From positions 10,171,754-10,235,753 of the forward strand of contig JAUPFP010000001.1 of assembly GCA_036925085.1 (NCBI GenBank): 64,000 nt of DNA, in the 5' to 3' direction. The position numbers were made by a program, and so were the translations under genes. How positions within the stretch are numbered: the stretch's first letter is position 1; each line of letters begins with the position of its first letter. This stretch comes from Brachycybe producta (lineage: Eukaryota > Arthropoda > Diplopoda > Playtdesmida > Andrognathidae). Shown in pieces: positions 24,955 to 37,738 of this stretch. Below the pieces are notes generated by a model. That model made no database searches and had not been told where the DNA came from. It saw nothing but the letters and a program-made list of their open reading frames with translations.

Positions 24955-25763
24955 TCACAATAACAGGAAATCATAGTCCGGAACCGTAGGTAATAAAAGA
25001 GGTAGCCATGTTTATTTCAAAGAGAACTCTCGGAATTGGAGGAACAGAGTAGTCAGAATGGGAGGAACATAAGAGTCTCGAAATTGGAGAATACGAGAAA
25101 GACACAAAATGTAGATTCTCGAAAGTTAAGAAAAAAGAAAGGGGAGAATCTAAAATTAGAGAAGGAAAGAGATTTTCTCGAAATTGGAAAAAGAAAGCAG
25201 AGGTAGGACACTGGAGTCCGAAGAGTTAGATGACGGAAAGAGTTCAGGAGTTGAGAAGTTAAAAGTGTGTGAAGATAAGTGCAAAAAGGTTCCAAAGTGC
25301 AGTGCAGTGAAAAAGTGTGTGGAAATATAACCATCGAGCTAACGGAATACTGGAAAATCACAATAACAGGAAATCATAGTCCGGAACCGTAGGTAATAAA
25401 AGAGGTAGCCATGTTTATTTCAAAGAGAACTCTCGGAATTGGAGGAACAGAGTAGTCAGAATGGGAGGAACATAAGAGTCTCGAAATTGGAGAATACGAG
25501 AAAGACACAACATGTAGATTCTCGAAAGTTAAGAAAAAAGAAAGGGGAGAATCTAAAATTAGAGAAGGAAAGAGATTTTCTCGAAATTGGAAAAAGAAAG
25601 CAGAGGTAGGACACTGGAGTCCGAAGAGTTAGATGACGGAAAGAGTTCAGGAGTTGAGAAGTTAAAAGTGTGTGAAGATAAGTGCAAAAAGGTTCCAAAG
25701 TGCAGTGCAGTGAAAAAGTGTGTGGAAATATAACCATCGAGCTAACGGAATACTGGAAAATCA
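24955..25763. repeat. 403 bp tandem duplication, two nearly identical copies
   Basis: Copy 1 runs from about 24955 and copy 2 from about 25358, offset exactly 403. By eye I find one substitution: GACACAAAATG against GACACAACATG. Both copies are purine-rich and hold shorter CTCGAAATTGGAGAA-like repeats. Each gives the same 102-codon minus-strand frame, with one residue changed; no domain is seen and I do not accept it as a gene. Confidence 0.93.
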
Positions 25764-25832
25764 TTTAGTTGCAGCAAAAAGAAAAAAAAGTAAGAAAAAC
25801 CACATTTAATTATTATTTAGATGGCCAACTGG

Positions 25833-26075
25833 GAAGGGAAGGGTCTAAACATTTGGAGTCCCCAAAATAAATCCCCAAGCTCATACAAAGTCAAAAGGGA
25901 AGGATCTAAACATTTGGAGTCCCCAAAAATAAATCTCCAAGCTCATACAAAGTCAAAAGGGAAGAGTCTAAACATTTGGAGTCCCCAAATATAAATCCCC
26001 GAGCCCATACACAGTCAAAAGGGAAGGGAAGGGTCCAAACATTTGAAAGTCCCAAAAGTGAATTCCCAAACACAA
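25833..26075. repeat. ~62 bp tandem repeat, four units
   Basis: The unit carries TCTAAACATTTGGAGTCCCC, then AAGCTCATACAAAGTCAAAA. Three units are close and the fourth diverged. The 78-codon minus-strand frame over it is a by-product. Confidence 0.9.
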
Positions 26076-27853
26076 AATTCAGAGTGGGAAAGGGATCCAG
26101 AATACTGAAAATAGGGTTAAGAGGGTTAGTATAGGATTCCACATCTTGGTAGTTCTAATAAGCCCATTGGATGTTGGTTGGGGGCAAGTTTGATTACAGC
26201 AGTTGTCAATGTGTTCTTTGAAATTTTATGCACAGCCGCAGCACGGAGTAAGTGCCATCTTAGTGGTTTTATTCCGTATCCTGCCTTTCTGTGAAAATTG
26301 AAAAACTGATAGGACCTGTCATTGTTCTTTTTCTAGAATATTGACTTTGTCGTACAGTTGACAAAAAACTAAGAGTGGGGGAGGAACAAAACAAATATTC
26401 TAAATCGTAACCTGTTGTAAACTTATTAAAATTATTGTAAAATTATTAATAAAATTCATTTAAAATCAAACCAACTAAATGAATTCGATTTTTTGAAATA
26501 AACACAAAGTTTGCCTTGCTACGAACTGTATAAGCCTTCACTGGCTTTAGGACCTGTTAAAACAATCTTAACCTTTTCTCGTAAAAGCTAAATTAAGTCT
26601 TTTACCTGTCTCTACCCAGAGGCAGGCGAGAAATAACAGGTTTCCCTAAGAAAAGTCCTCAAATTAATTTGGAACGACCCCCACCACCACCACCATTTGT
26701 ATCCCAATTATTGCCTATTTTTATCACAATTTTCATAAGTAAATTTCCTAAAATTTCTCCCAATTATTGCCAGTCCTGCTTAATCAAAAGCATTTGACAT
26801 TGACAAGCAAAAATGCATGCCTAGGGGTACTGTAGGGTTGTACTGTCAAGACTACTTCCCTAACTTTGTAAGTCTTATTATGCCTTGAATATGATTCACC
26901 CAACACAAACTTAAAAATTACATTTTTCAAAGTGTAATTTACAGTTATTATTTATTGTCATGTTTTTGTTCAAATTATTGCAGCATTGAAAATTAATAAT
27001 CGATAGGGAAATATATATCTGCTAATTTATCGTATGTTTTTTTTCTTCAAACTGGTACAATCGTGCTCTAACTAGTTGTATGCCTAATGGTTTGGCTTGG
27101 CTTATTTGGCTACAATTGTGTTGAGAAAAGAAAAGAAACTTGGAAGCAAGTTACTTAATTTGAGTGTAATAAAATATGGTTTATTGACGTCACTCTGTTA
27201 ACAACAGGCACTTAACTATTTCTTGCTGATCATTGCTTAATTTTTTTTGAGAGGTGTTGAAAAGCTGGCTCCTTTGGAAAGCCAAAAAGTTTGCATAAAA
27301 TGTGCAAAAATTTATAATCATAGATTGGATACACACTATGAAACCCTATATTTAATATGAATCAATATATAATTAACCAGTAGCACACAAAATCAATTAT
27401 TAATTTTCAATCACATAATTATTATTGCTTTGATTAGACTTTTTTGTTTTTCTTATTGCCTCTGATGATTGTAGCTATTCAATTGCTTAAAACAATTAAT
27501 TTCATCAATTGTACTTTTGTATTTTTTTATTTGCAGAAAATAAACCCAATTTCTAGCATATTTTACATTTATTTAGATTTTTTTCTATTTGAATAAAAGT
27601 GCAAACATTTTTAAAACAATTCTGCGTTTTTGTACAAATAAATAATAATGTCAAATTTGAATGAAAATTCTTCGTTTTATGCAAATTAAATTTCTTCACA
27701 ATGTGCGCTCATAGCATAAGCTTAATTCATTAAAATGACTGAAACATTAAATTCTATAATCAACAAAGGCAATAACAAATGCTTAATCAAAGCAATTCAT
27801 TAGTGAAAACTCTTTCTAAGATTGTTCTTCCAACCAAAAAAAAAATTGTTTTC
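26076..27853. other. non-coding, nothing recognised
   Basis: 26160-26340 and 26480-26650 are slightly GC-richer, but I find no open frame with protein-like content. Confidence 0.5.
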
Positions 27854-28604
27854 TTAAGGTGGCCGAATAGACATTTACTTTGATTTTGTTCTCTCGGATG
27901 GCGCCACTGCAGAGGCTAATACTGTATATTATATACAAGGTCTCTTCCATCCAGCCACGGTTTTGATAAAAAAAAATATATATATAATTTTCAGGCGGAC
28001 GTTTTTCAGGAGAAACATTACCATAAAATTCAAAGTGTTTTAGAAACTAGAATAGTTGGTCATAAGACTCATAACGTTTTAAAAGTTGTTTTCATAATGA
28101 TATATATCTTTAAAAAATAAACTTTTTATGACAGTTTGAAAAATAGGCGAAAATAGTTTTTCAAGAAATGTTAAAGAAAAAAAAAACCCCAAAAACGTGT
28201 CATTTTCAAACTGAACTATAAATTGTTTATTTTTTTAAGATAATGCCATTACACAACTTTTAACATAATAATCTTCAACCATTCTAGTTTTGAAAACAAT
28301 TTGAATTTGTTTTCATAGTGCTATTTCTTAACCCAAGAACATTTGTGTGGCCCAGCAGTAAAATTTTGTAGACGTCTATCAATTTCTAATTGGTTTGTTA
28401 GTTGGTCTGATGTCACATGCCCCACCCTTTTTTAATTTCTAATTGGTTGATATTTGATCTGATGCTCATAAAAGGGCGGAGCCAACAAAATTTTACTGCT
28501 GGACACACTTGCCTGTCATTTATGGAGCTTAAAGCATTAGAAAGTGCAGTGGCGCAGTCAGGGTGAACAAAAGGAAAAAATAAATATCTATTCAGCCACC
28601 TTAA
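27854..28604. mobile_element. 751 bp TTAAGGTGG-superfamily element carrying a nested insert
   Basis: Termini TTAAGGTGGCCGAATAGA and TCTATTCAGCCACCTTAA are inverted repeats, followed inside by ATGGCGCCACTGCAG and GCAGTGGCGCAG. The middle (28020-28310) has the family arms GTTTTAGAAACTAGAATAGT and ACCATTCTAGTTTTGAAAAC. A separate inverted repeat (28345-28508) lies in the right arm and is absent from the related 444 bp copy at 33790-34233. Confidence 0.88.
28345..28508. mobile_element. ~164 bp inverted-repeat element nested in the one above
   Basis: Arms GGCCCAGCAGTAAAATTTTG and CAAAATTTTACTGCTGGACA. The inside has TTTCTAATTGGTT twice and AAAGGGCGGAGCCAAC, wording shared with the element at 39425-39552. 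Confidence 0.8.
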
Positions 28605-29526
28605 AGAAAAAAAAAAGTAAAATATACGATTTCATCCAAATTTTTAACAAAATATGCATTTTTAATTTTCATTTAACTGATTAAAATTACACCCACATTG
28701 CACCTATAGTGTATATGTGGATATAGGGCAGACAAAAAAGGTGTCGAAACTGTGATTATTCTATTCTATGCAAATATAATGGCCTCACTTATTCAGCATT
28801 AATTGTGACCAATAGAGTGAAAACAATTAACAACTTTAGAACACAAATTAAGGGCTTTTTTTTAAAAAAAGCTCACTGAATCTCGTTGTGGTTCTTTTTG
28901 GCATTTATTGTTGTTTTTTTCCACATGTATTTTAATTAATGTAATTAAGAACACAGTTTGTGATTTTAAAAAATACACATTCTTTTAATTTTGAGGGATT
29001 TTTTAATTTAATTTTTATAAAAAAAATGTACATTAATATTAACCATAAACAAATAAGAAGGAGGAGGAGGATTGGGGGGAGGAGGAGGATTGGGGGGGGG
29101 GGTTATGAAGTGATATACAAATGGAAACATGTCAAGCTCAATTTAACATAGATTTGTGTTTGATTAAGTTAGAAAATTCCGTTGTTGTTTTTTTTTTTGC
29201 ACTACTTATTTAATTTTTTAAAAAAAGGAGACTCATTGAGATTACGAGCAATGCAATTTTTTTTGTAATCTTTGTTAATCAACCGAAGTTAAAAAAAAGT
29301 TGATTCTTATTAACTAACAATTTATTGTTGTTTTTTTTACATCCTTCGATTGTTTTTTTGTATTTGCTAAAAACTTCCTACAGTATGGTTTCTAATATGG
29401 ATAAGGAATATTTTCTTGTGCACTTGACTGATTTCATTTTTATTAAGAGCAATTAATTAGTTGAGAAAGTAAAGTTTTCGTTTATTATATAAGGAAATAA
29501 TTATTCATACAGACCCCCTCCCCCTT
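28605..29526. other. AT-rich non-coding; GGA-rich patch and G run at 29058-29102
   Basis: GGAGGAGGATTGGGGGGAGG and then about ten G. No gene. Confidence 0.5.
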
Positions 29527-29848
29527 ATACCTTGTACACACACATGAGTTAAATGAATTCAAATTAAATGTGTTTAGGGTGAATTATACGGAATCCAGTT
29601 AAGGACATGAAAACCAAATAAAAATTGACTTTATTATTAATATTTTAAATTGAAATACTAAATCATTATTTTAATGTCAATAATTTATATATTTTTTATT
29701 TAAGTATTAACTCAGTATTTTCAGATTATTAACTGAATAAATTGAATTCGACATATTGTTTGTTTGCCCTTCACAGAGGGCTCTGTAGAACACGTTTATT
29801 ATTTAACTGTATTTAACTTAGGTGTATTTAACTTTAGGTGTGCATATA
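29527..29848. mobile_element. MITE of the TACCTTGTACACAC family, right end altered
   Basis: Starts TACCTTGTACACACACATGA after CCCTTA. The internal sequence follows the family to GGGCTCTGTAGAACACG. The right end is rearranged with a duplicated TTAACTTAGGTGT-like segment and finishes near GGTGTGCATATA. Confidence 0.85.
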
Positions 29849-31238
29849 ATGAATAAACAAATTATAGTTTAAAAAAATTTAAATTTTTTTTTAAATAATA
29901 ATAAGAATTTTTAAATTTAAATTGATGTAAGTTTCTAACATAAGATGAATACATGTATGATTATTGATTCCAATATCGATTTGTTTCTGAAGAATCAGCC
30001 TAAAACCTATAATTATGCCATGAAACATTATTATTGTGTGTATTACGTTCAGTATACATGTACAATGTATACGTAGTTGCATACGTAGTATGCATTTACC
30101 TTGTTTATGCTCCAAAAAGCTTAAAAATTACCAGTTTTGTTTTTACGTGTGTAATGTAAGTTATATATTGTGTGTAAAGGAAGAAAAATAGGGAAGAAGA
30201 GGGGGTGAGTGGGAGAGATTTACATGGTCAGTTATTTAACTTTGGAAATATATATAAATATATAATGATTGCTCTGTGAGATACATATACAATATATGAT
30301 TGTAATGTTTGACTCTGTTGAACCTATTGTGGTTGGAAAAATTTTCAAGGCTCTTTTATTTTCTTATAAGACAAAATAATATTTTGTGTACAAACAAGAT
30401 TTGTAAATTTTCAGTCAGTCAGTCAGTCAGTGGTGGTGTTTTTAACTTTGAATCGTTTCCGGAGTTATTACTCATCAAAATTAACTTACAGACCCATTAT
30501 TTTATTTTTTTTTTTACATAGACGCATAATAATAATTGGTATTGTTATGTAAAATTGCTTTGAAAATTTAATTTGAGTAAAGATAGGGAGAGAAAGAGAG
30601 AGGGGTTTAGTTTTTATTTATATAATCTTCTTCACTTTATGCATTTTATATATAAGGCCTTTCAGCAAATTGACGCGGCTGAAGTGAAATAATACTAAGC
30701 ATATTTCATATTTTATTGCATATTTATTGTAGACTTTTTTAAACACATGAATGTATTTTTACAGTATTTTAAAACGAAATTTAAGTTGTTTTTTGTTTCA
30801 CTCTGTAAACTAAAAAAGAAAGTAATTAAAATATTGAACAATAAACAAATTCAAATTAGTTTTGTTAAATGTAATTATTGTTCTTCATCCCAAAAGTGTT
30901 TTAATTTTTTTCAAAAATTTTTTTAAAATTAATATTACATTTAAAAAAAAATATGTTGGAAATTTTATCCTATTTTAACATTAGTATAGTATTATTTTTA
31001 AAAGAATATTTTCCCATTTTATCTGAAATATTGCATACATTTTAATGCATATTTCATTAGTTTATTATATTTAGAAAGAATTTTTTTAATTTTCTAGCCA
31101 TGAAACTAGCTTTTTATCATGAAAAAAAAAGTGTTTTAGATTTTTTCCAATAATATTTTGTCAAATTGAAGTGAGATCCAATACATTGTTTTTAAAAAGT
31201 ACTTTCCAATTTTTTCTGGCATATTTTATAGATTTTTA
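29849..31238. other. AT-rich non-coding
   Basis: (CAGT)n of five units at about 30412-30431; GCATATTT words from 30695 onward. No gene. Confidence 0.5.
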
Positions 31239-31365
31239 ATGCATATTTCATGAATTTAGAATGCATATTTCATGAATTTAGAATGCATATTTCATGAATT
31301 TATAATGCATATTTCATGAATTTATAATGCATATTTCTTGCATATTTCTTGCATATTTCATGAAG
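31239..31365. repeat. 22 bp minisatellite ATGCATATTTCATGAATTTA
   Basis: About four and a half units with single-base variants, then shortened units TTGCATATTTC. Confidence 0.92.
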
Positions 31366-31713
31366 TTCAGTTTAAAATGCATATATTTGCAACAAAAAAA
31401 AATATTTAGAGAAAATTTTGCTTCATAAAAATCCGCTCGCTAGCTAATGAAACTTTTCATCAATCTTTTCATCCTAAAAATGTTTTCATTTTTTTTTAAA
31501 TAATATTTTGTCAAATTAAGAGTTACATCATTTATGCAAGCATATTTCATAAAATTTAATGCATATTTTCAAGCATATTTCTAAAAAAATTTTCTCTAAG
31601 ACATGAAAACATGAAAAGGTAGGTACACTGAGAATACATTATAATTTTATTCATAGTAATTCTGAACACATGGACTTAAAACAATTTTGAGTAATGTTTT
31701 ACAGGTGCATTTC

Positions 31714-31787
<74 letters not shown>

Positions 31788-32225
31788 CCGAACACAAAGA
31801 AATGGTTGAAAATACACATATATACTTCAAGGCTAAAATGGCTGACCATGATCAAAATCAGTAAAATACAATATATACCTAATTCGTGTGTTTCTTAAAT
31901 ATTTGTGGTTGCTATCTACGTAATGTATATAGTCTATGCATTTACAAATTACAAATGCAGTTTGAGAATTACTGCAGCAACCGCCATAAAATGAACAGTT
32001 TTATTTGAGTTGCTTTTTTTCTTTCTGCAAATTTGTTCAAAAATGTTAACTACGGAAGTTTACATTGTTTTTTAGAAAAGGTTTATTTTATTTAGATATA
32101 TTGAGATTAAGATCTAAAGAAAATTTCTTATTTAGTTCTTTTGGTTACTGGGACAACATTTGATAATGTTTCATACATTTTGAAAAATATTGTTTTATTA
32201 AATAATAAAAGCTAGAATTATTCCC
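31366..32225. other. non-coding with (AAT)n at about 31716-31785
   Basis: Long perfect TAA run of more than 20 units. The rest is unremarkable. Confidence 0.7.
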
Positions 32226-32229
32226 TATA

Positions 32230-33110
32230 TCAAGGTTGGATCACATTTCTCAATAAATTGCTGTACAATGGGGATTCATGACAATGTGGTGTTGCAACCT
32301 GAAAATCTCCCACATTAATCAACAACTTGATGTGTTTCATCAAACTCATCATCAAATAACCTTCATTAATTCACTTATCATACTAATGATATACACACAG
32401 TAAGCCCAATGGCATCATTTTCAAAATTTAGATATACCTTGATATTAAAAATAAATCTTATCTTATTGGTAGCAACAATGAATGCACAACAAATAACAGA
32501 ACTCTCTATAATATGAACATAAAAAAGAAGGCACTATATGCAACAACCTGTATTACTCAACCTAAAAAAAATGTGCACACTAGTCAACAATTTGTAGTAC
32601 AATGCTGCACAACCTGTAATGTTTGACTTGAGAATGTGCAGACTATTCCACAAATTGTGACAAAATGCTGCACAACCTGTAATGTTTGACTTGAGAATGT
32701 GCAGACTATTCCACAAAATGTGACAAAATGCTGCACATAATTGTGGTGTGCAAGTTGAAAATAGAAACACTTTTTAACATATTGTAGTACAGAATGTGGC
32801 AAAACCTGTGTTGTACAACCTGAAAATGCAGACACTAAAGTTATTGTAGAATGCTGCAAAGCATGTGGTGTACAATCAGAAACCGTACACATTACTCAAC
32901 ACAGTGTTGTACAATGCTACACAACATGTGGTGTGCCTACTACTCAACAAATTGTTGTATAATGCTACACAACATGTGGTGTGCAACCAGAAACTGTAAA
33001 CCTTACTCAACAAATTGTAGTACAATAGTACAACTATCGGCAACAAACCCAAATGTTGTTTGTCGTGGTTTATATGTTACATTGCACTACAACCTTACAA
33101 CAAATGGATA
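32230..33110. repeat. ~63 bp satellite, locus 2
   Basis: Same consensus words as 18950-19755. The best pair of units is offset by 63 bases (32607 and 32670) and shares GCACAACCTGTAATGTTTGA. Three overlapping minus/plus open frames over it are periodicity by-products. Confidence 0.88.
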
Positions 33111-33789
33111 AGTAATATAACCGCACTTTAACATTACATGCAATGTTCATAAGAACACAACAATTACTGCTAGCAGTGACTACTAAAACCAATTGGTATT
33201 GTTTTTCTTCATCTAGGTGTTGCTTAACTACTTGACTAGAAACCAAATTCTGTTTTTTTATGTTCGACTTTGTTGTTTTATTCATTCACTCTTGGAACTT
33301 TTTTTTTGTGGTGTTGGGGTTTTAACTTAGGTTAAAAGGTTGTGCAAATTTTTTTTATTATTATTATTCAGCAGGAAAAGTTGAAACACTCGTTTCTTGT
33401 TGTTGTTGTTGTTGTGTGCATTAATTCCATGTATACACACATACAGAAGCCTCTTTCCTTTTTCTTTAGAAATATATATATATACAAAGTTTACTCTTAT
33501 ACAATATGTATATATTCTCTTTTTCTTTGTCGGTGCCATTTTCTTTTGTTGCACTTTTTAATGGGTTTTGCAATGGCGGATGAGGGCGCCAGGTGAAATT
33601 GTGTGGCCCATTTGAAATTGCAATGCTTTCAATTATATTGTTTAATAACTAGAGGTGCACTATGCACTCTTGTTTTTTATAACACGTTTTTTTTTTTCAA
33701 TGTAAAATCTATGACCCATTAGAGCTCTCTTAACACTTTTGAGTATACAGTATATGACACTTAGTGTCACATGAAATAAACTTTTACTC
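33111..33789. other. non-coding, nothing recognised
   Basis: (ATT)n/(TTG)n patches at 33353-33415 and a short AT run at 33473. No gene. Confidence 0.5.
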
Positions 33790-34233
33790 TTAAGGTGTCT
33801 CTGAATAGATATTTTTTTTGTAGAAACAACATTATGAAAAAATTCAAAATTGTTTTCAAAACTAGAAAGGTAAAAGGTTTTGCTAAAAGTTTTCTTAAAA
33901 AATAAAATATTTTATATAACCTTCCAGTTTGAAAATGATCCCTTTTTAGAGTTTTTTCATGAAAAACTATTTTCGGCCTTTTTTTTTTCAAACTGTCATT
34001 AAAAAAGTTTATTTTGAAAGATATCATCAAGAAAAATTTGTTTAGCATCCCTAATCATCACCAACTCTTTTAGTTTCTAAAACACTTTGAATTTTTTTTT
34101 CATAATGTTTCTTCTGAAAAATGTTTGGTTTTAAATATATAATTTTTTTTTTTCAAAACCGCCACTAAGAGCCACTGCAGTGGCGCCACCTTGAAAAACA
34201 AAAACAAAATAAATATCTATTCAACCACCTTAA
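33790..34233. mobile_element. 444 bp TTAAGGTGG-superfamily element
   Basis: Termini TTAAGGTGTCTCTGAATAGA and TCTATTCAACCACCTTAA; the right arm has CACTGCAGTGGCGCC; inner arms AAACTAGAAAGGTAAAAG and CTCTTTTAGTTTCTAAAAC. It is the same subfamily as 27854-28604 but lacks the nested insert. Confidence 0.88.
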
Positions 34234-35291
34234 ACAATAAAAAAGTTGTTTTTAAAAATCATGTAATCATTGGCAAGTGTCTAATTATACTTAGGTTCAA
34301 ACACAAGAATGGAACTTGCCATTTGAGTCACAACTTTAACTCTCTTAACAGGGTTCCACAACATAAAGAAAAATAATTTCAAATGGAACTCAATAGACAA
34401 TAGTTTTTCTTTCCCTCCATATTTAGAAGTGTGCTCTCAAGAGAGTTCATGTTGAAGTTGAAGTTTTTGTTTTCTGGAATCTAGGCCTTAACTTAAAGCC
34501 AATAGGGAACAACTTTTTTCTTTCCAAATATTTATGTGACTAAATATATTATATTGAAACCCCTTTTTTGAAGGTTTGGTTTTTATTATTCTAATGAAAA
34601 AAAGCTTAATGGGATTGTTTGTTGTTGGGTTTCTTAAAACGTACTTTACCGTTTACGTTTTTCTTTTGTTTGTTTGAGAACCAGACTCTTGTTAATGAGT
34701 AACCCCAACCCAAGTCTTCCTTGTATGTTTCCTGTCCACTTTATTTCTCCCCCCCCCCCCTTACATTCATTATTTTCGCAAGTTATCTCCTCAATAAATA
34801 AAAACTTTCCTATTTTTTAAAAAAAGGAAACACCATTTCACACCATTCTCCAAAACATTAACGAAAAAACGAAACAAAATGAATAATTTTCCAAATAAAA
34901 ATGTTTATTTTATAATTAATAAAATATTGTTTTATAAATGATAAAAAGTGCTGCTTATGCAATTTTTTAATATTTGCATTTTGTATTAAAACTAAAGGCT
35001 ACATCGAAAAATTACTTCGAGAAATCTCCGCAAAGAGCGCTAGCATCGTTTTTCTATTGAGCGCATAGACCCTATGTTAAAGAGAAAAATCGTTCATTTT
35101 TAAAATACACAGTCGCGGCGGCAATATGTTTATTTTTCATATTTAAAGTTGTCCAATTTTGATGGTTCAAAGTGCAATGGGCACCTTAAATATTTGCTCA
35201 TCGAGTGATAGAATGACAAAAAATTAGTAAGTGCGATTCTATTTTTAAAAAAACTATTTCAAAATCGCGAATTTTTAAATCTTATGTTAAA
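34234..35291. other. non-coding
   Basis: Short inverted repeat around 34320-34475 (GAACTC...GAGTTC words). C run at 34748-34760. A CG-richer patch at 35000-35110 (GAGAAATCTCCGCAAAGAGC) has no frame. Confidence 0.5.
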
Positions 35292-35507
35292 CTCCATTGA
35301 ATACGCCCAAATAAGAAAAAAACATCCATTAAAATGTTCGTAAAAAATACCAAAAAATAATTTTAAAAAACCACAATTGAACCACAGTGAAGCCAACACA
35401 TTGGCACACATGCAGATTTTTTTCTGATTTTTTAAAATTATTTTTACGTATTTTTACGAGCATTTTAATGGATTTTTTTTTTCTTATTTGGGCGTACCTG
35501 AATGGAG
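35292..35507. mobile_element. 216 bp palindromic element
   Basis: Arms CTCCATTGAATACGCCCAAA and TTTGGGCGTACCTGAATGGAG (read to 35507), continuing through CATCCATTAAAATGTTCGTA with TACGAGCATTTTAATGGAT. Short central loop. Confidence 0.82.
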
Positions 35508-36570
35508 CTGAAAAGTTTGATAGAAGCTGAAAATGACTTTCAGCAGAAATTTTCAGCAAAAGCTCCAACATTTCCTCTTCAGCAGCTTCAGCATTTCTAT
35601 AAACAGGAAAATGTTTTTGCTAAAACAGCAAAGCTGCAAGCATTTAACATCTATCTTCAAGCTCATTTTGGCTCATTTTGTTTTTACTTCAAAAATGCTT
35701 TTTATTGCTTTTCTGTCAAAATTCTTGAATCAAAAAAACTTGACTGACTGTCTTATTGGTTGAGGTTTACTTAATTATAACAATTTTCTCAAAATTTTGG
35801 TAGGTATATTTTTTTTTAGATATATTTCTAGCATAAAATGGGAGAAGAAAAAAAAAATTGTAAAATTTTACATTATTTACAGTCTAGCTACATTGTTAAT
35901 GGCTGAATTTTTTATTATAGGCCTATAATACTGCAGTGATTCTAAACGCGTGTATTATAGACCGGTATAAATAGCAAGGGATTGAGAAATGGAGAAAGAA
36001 TGAACATCTTGTATTTTAATAGATAAACAGGTGAATGTATTTTGTGTTTAGGGAAAAGAGATGAGGGTGGAGGAGGAGAAGGAGGGTAGGGAGGCTATTG
36101 ATGGTGGTTTGAGGTTATAATAGCATTGAGAGAAAAGGGGTGGGGGGAGAGAGAAATAGGTAAAAGGGGTCGGGTGGGGGTTAGGGTACATCCAGGAGCC
36201 ATGTATCGAGACATTCTCACGCAAATTCACGATTCATCATCCCTGACAGGTATAATACTTTAAGAAGAAAAAGCCCTCTCTCTCTCTCAATGTGCTTTTA
36301 TCGGACATTAGCATGTTTCAGGAACATGTCCATGTATATATATATATTTTTTTTTTTGCAAAAGTACAGACATTATTAGTTGGACTCTGAGGAAGTCATA
36401 TTATTGATATTGTTGAAACCCTCCCCTCCTCCCCCAATTTTACATGTGCAGTATTAAAATCCTTATGTTTTTTTTGTATTAAAAATGTTTTATTACTGTT
36501 TCTGATATTCAAATTGCTATTTTTTTTGTTATTAAACATGGGTCACTCAGTAGATTTGATTTGTGTAAAA
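35508..36570. other. non-coding; GA/GT-rich patch at 36050-36180
   Basis: GGAGGAGGAGAAGGAGGG-type sequence and a GGGGTGGGGGGAG tract; (TA)n and T run near 36335. Two overlapping plus-strand frames at 35502-35763 have no recognisable content. Confidence 0.5.
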
Positions 36571-36769
36571 CCTGAGGCCCGGCGCATATTGAAAACAGCC
36601 CACGTGTGGGGAAATCTGTAAAACATAGATGGTAGTACTGCGCCGCAAATTGAACACAGCCCACGGCCACCCCATGCAGCCTTCACCATCTATCTTTTAC
36701 AGATTTCCACACGTGTTTGCATGGACTGGGCTGAGCGTGGGCTGGGTTCAATATGCTCCGGGCCTCAGG
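36571..36769. mobile_element. 199 bp GC-rich palindromic element
   Basis: Termini CCTGAGGCCCGGCGCATATT and AATATGCTCCGGGCCTCAGG. An inner pair, CCACGTGTGGGGAAATCTGT with ACAGATTTCCACACGTG, gives nested hairpins. No clear target duplication. Confidence 0.85.
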
Positions 36770-37574
36770 CCGCCAGGTTCACACCAATGAAGTAATCACA
36801 GAGTTCGCTCTCTATGGCGAATGTGCAGAAGGATGTCATTTAAGTAGTAGTTTGAATTCGCACAAAATTACTCTGCAAGCAGTCAAGAAGACCTGTGTCA
36901 GAGAGATACAAAAGTTGAATTGCAGCATTTGAAACGTGTTTGTCAAAATCCAAAATATAGAAACCCAAATAATAAACGCAATTGTGTTCTGGGTGCAGCT
37001 GAAAATAATGCATTGTCAGAAAATTAAGAGCCCTCCAATAAAGGCCTTGGCTAGAGCTCAATGAAACACTCAGAAATGATAAGTTTTTGGAAGTTTTTTT
37101 CTTCCAAAAACTGCTGTTTCAGAGTGGAAAAGTTGAGTACTCTTGAAATGAAAAGCTCTGAAATACAATTTAGGGAAATCCATGGAAATGCAACACTGCA
37201 ATGGTGAGGGTTCCATTTTGTGGAATTTATGTTTTTGGAGCTCTAGCAACGCCTTATTACAAGTTGCATAAAATCCTCTCTGCAAAGAGAGTTCAATTGT
37301 CTTACTACCCTAGGAACAAATGACCAGTAATATGAATTGGTCCGAGCAAACATCTCTAATTTTGTTAAGAGTGGTCACCCCCTCCCCCCCCCTATAGTAA
37401 TATAACGCCATGCATGGTTTAGGACAAGAGCCCTCCTATCATCCGTTTAAAAATGTTGAAACTAAAATCTGTCCTCCTTGCAAGTTGAACTGTTCCAACA
37501 GAGCTCGAAAAGCATTTTTGGCAAACTCTCATTAATCTCATATTTGCCACAAACAAACCTAGCAGCCCTACATT
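36770..37574. other. non-coding, GC-balanced, no gene recognised
   Basis: Composition is more even than average. Minus frames of 73 and 71 codons (36840-37285) together read over 440 bases with protein-like but unrecognised content; by eye I see no splice sites or domain. The AATTACTCTGCAAGCAGTCA wording resembles the insert at 13405-13685, suggesting an old repeat. Confidence 0.35.
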
Positions 37575-37738
37575 GACCCGTCGTTAGCGTTAGCAGTGCT
37601 CAATTTAAACTTGCCAATAGAAACGCAGTACCTTATTTTTGCAGCAAGTAAAACCCGGCTCTTCATATTCTATTATTCTAATATACTGCGTTTCTATTGG
37701 CAAATTCAAATTGAGCACCGCTATCGCCAACGACCGTC
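37575..37738. mobile_element. 164 bp palindromic element
   Basis: Left arm CGTTAGCAGTGCTCAATTTA then TGCCAATAGAAACGCAGTA; right arm ACTGCGTTTCTATTGGCAAA then TTGAGCACCGCTATCGCCAA. Confidence 0.87.

Noticed and set aside
25053..25764. Twin 102-codon minus-strand frames
   Set aside because: They are identical because of the 403 bp duplication; no domain, no splice context and biased composition.
31239..31365. CRISPR-like array of 22 bp repeats
   Set aside because: There are no unique spacers; it is a direct tandem minisatellite in an animal genome.
32534..33111. Cys/His-rich frames on both strands
   Set aside because: Same satellite, second locus.
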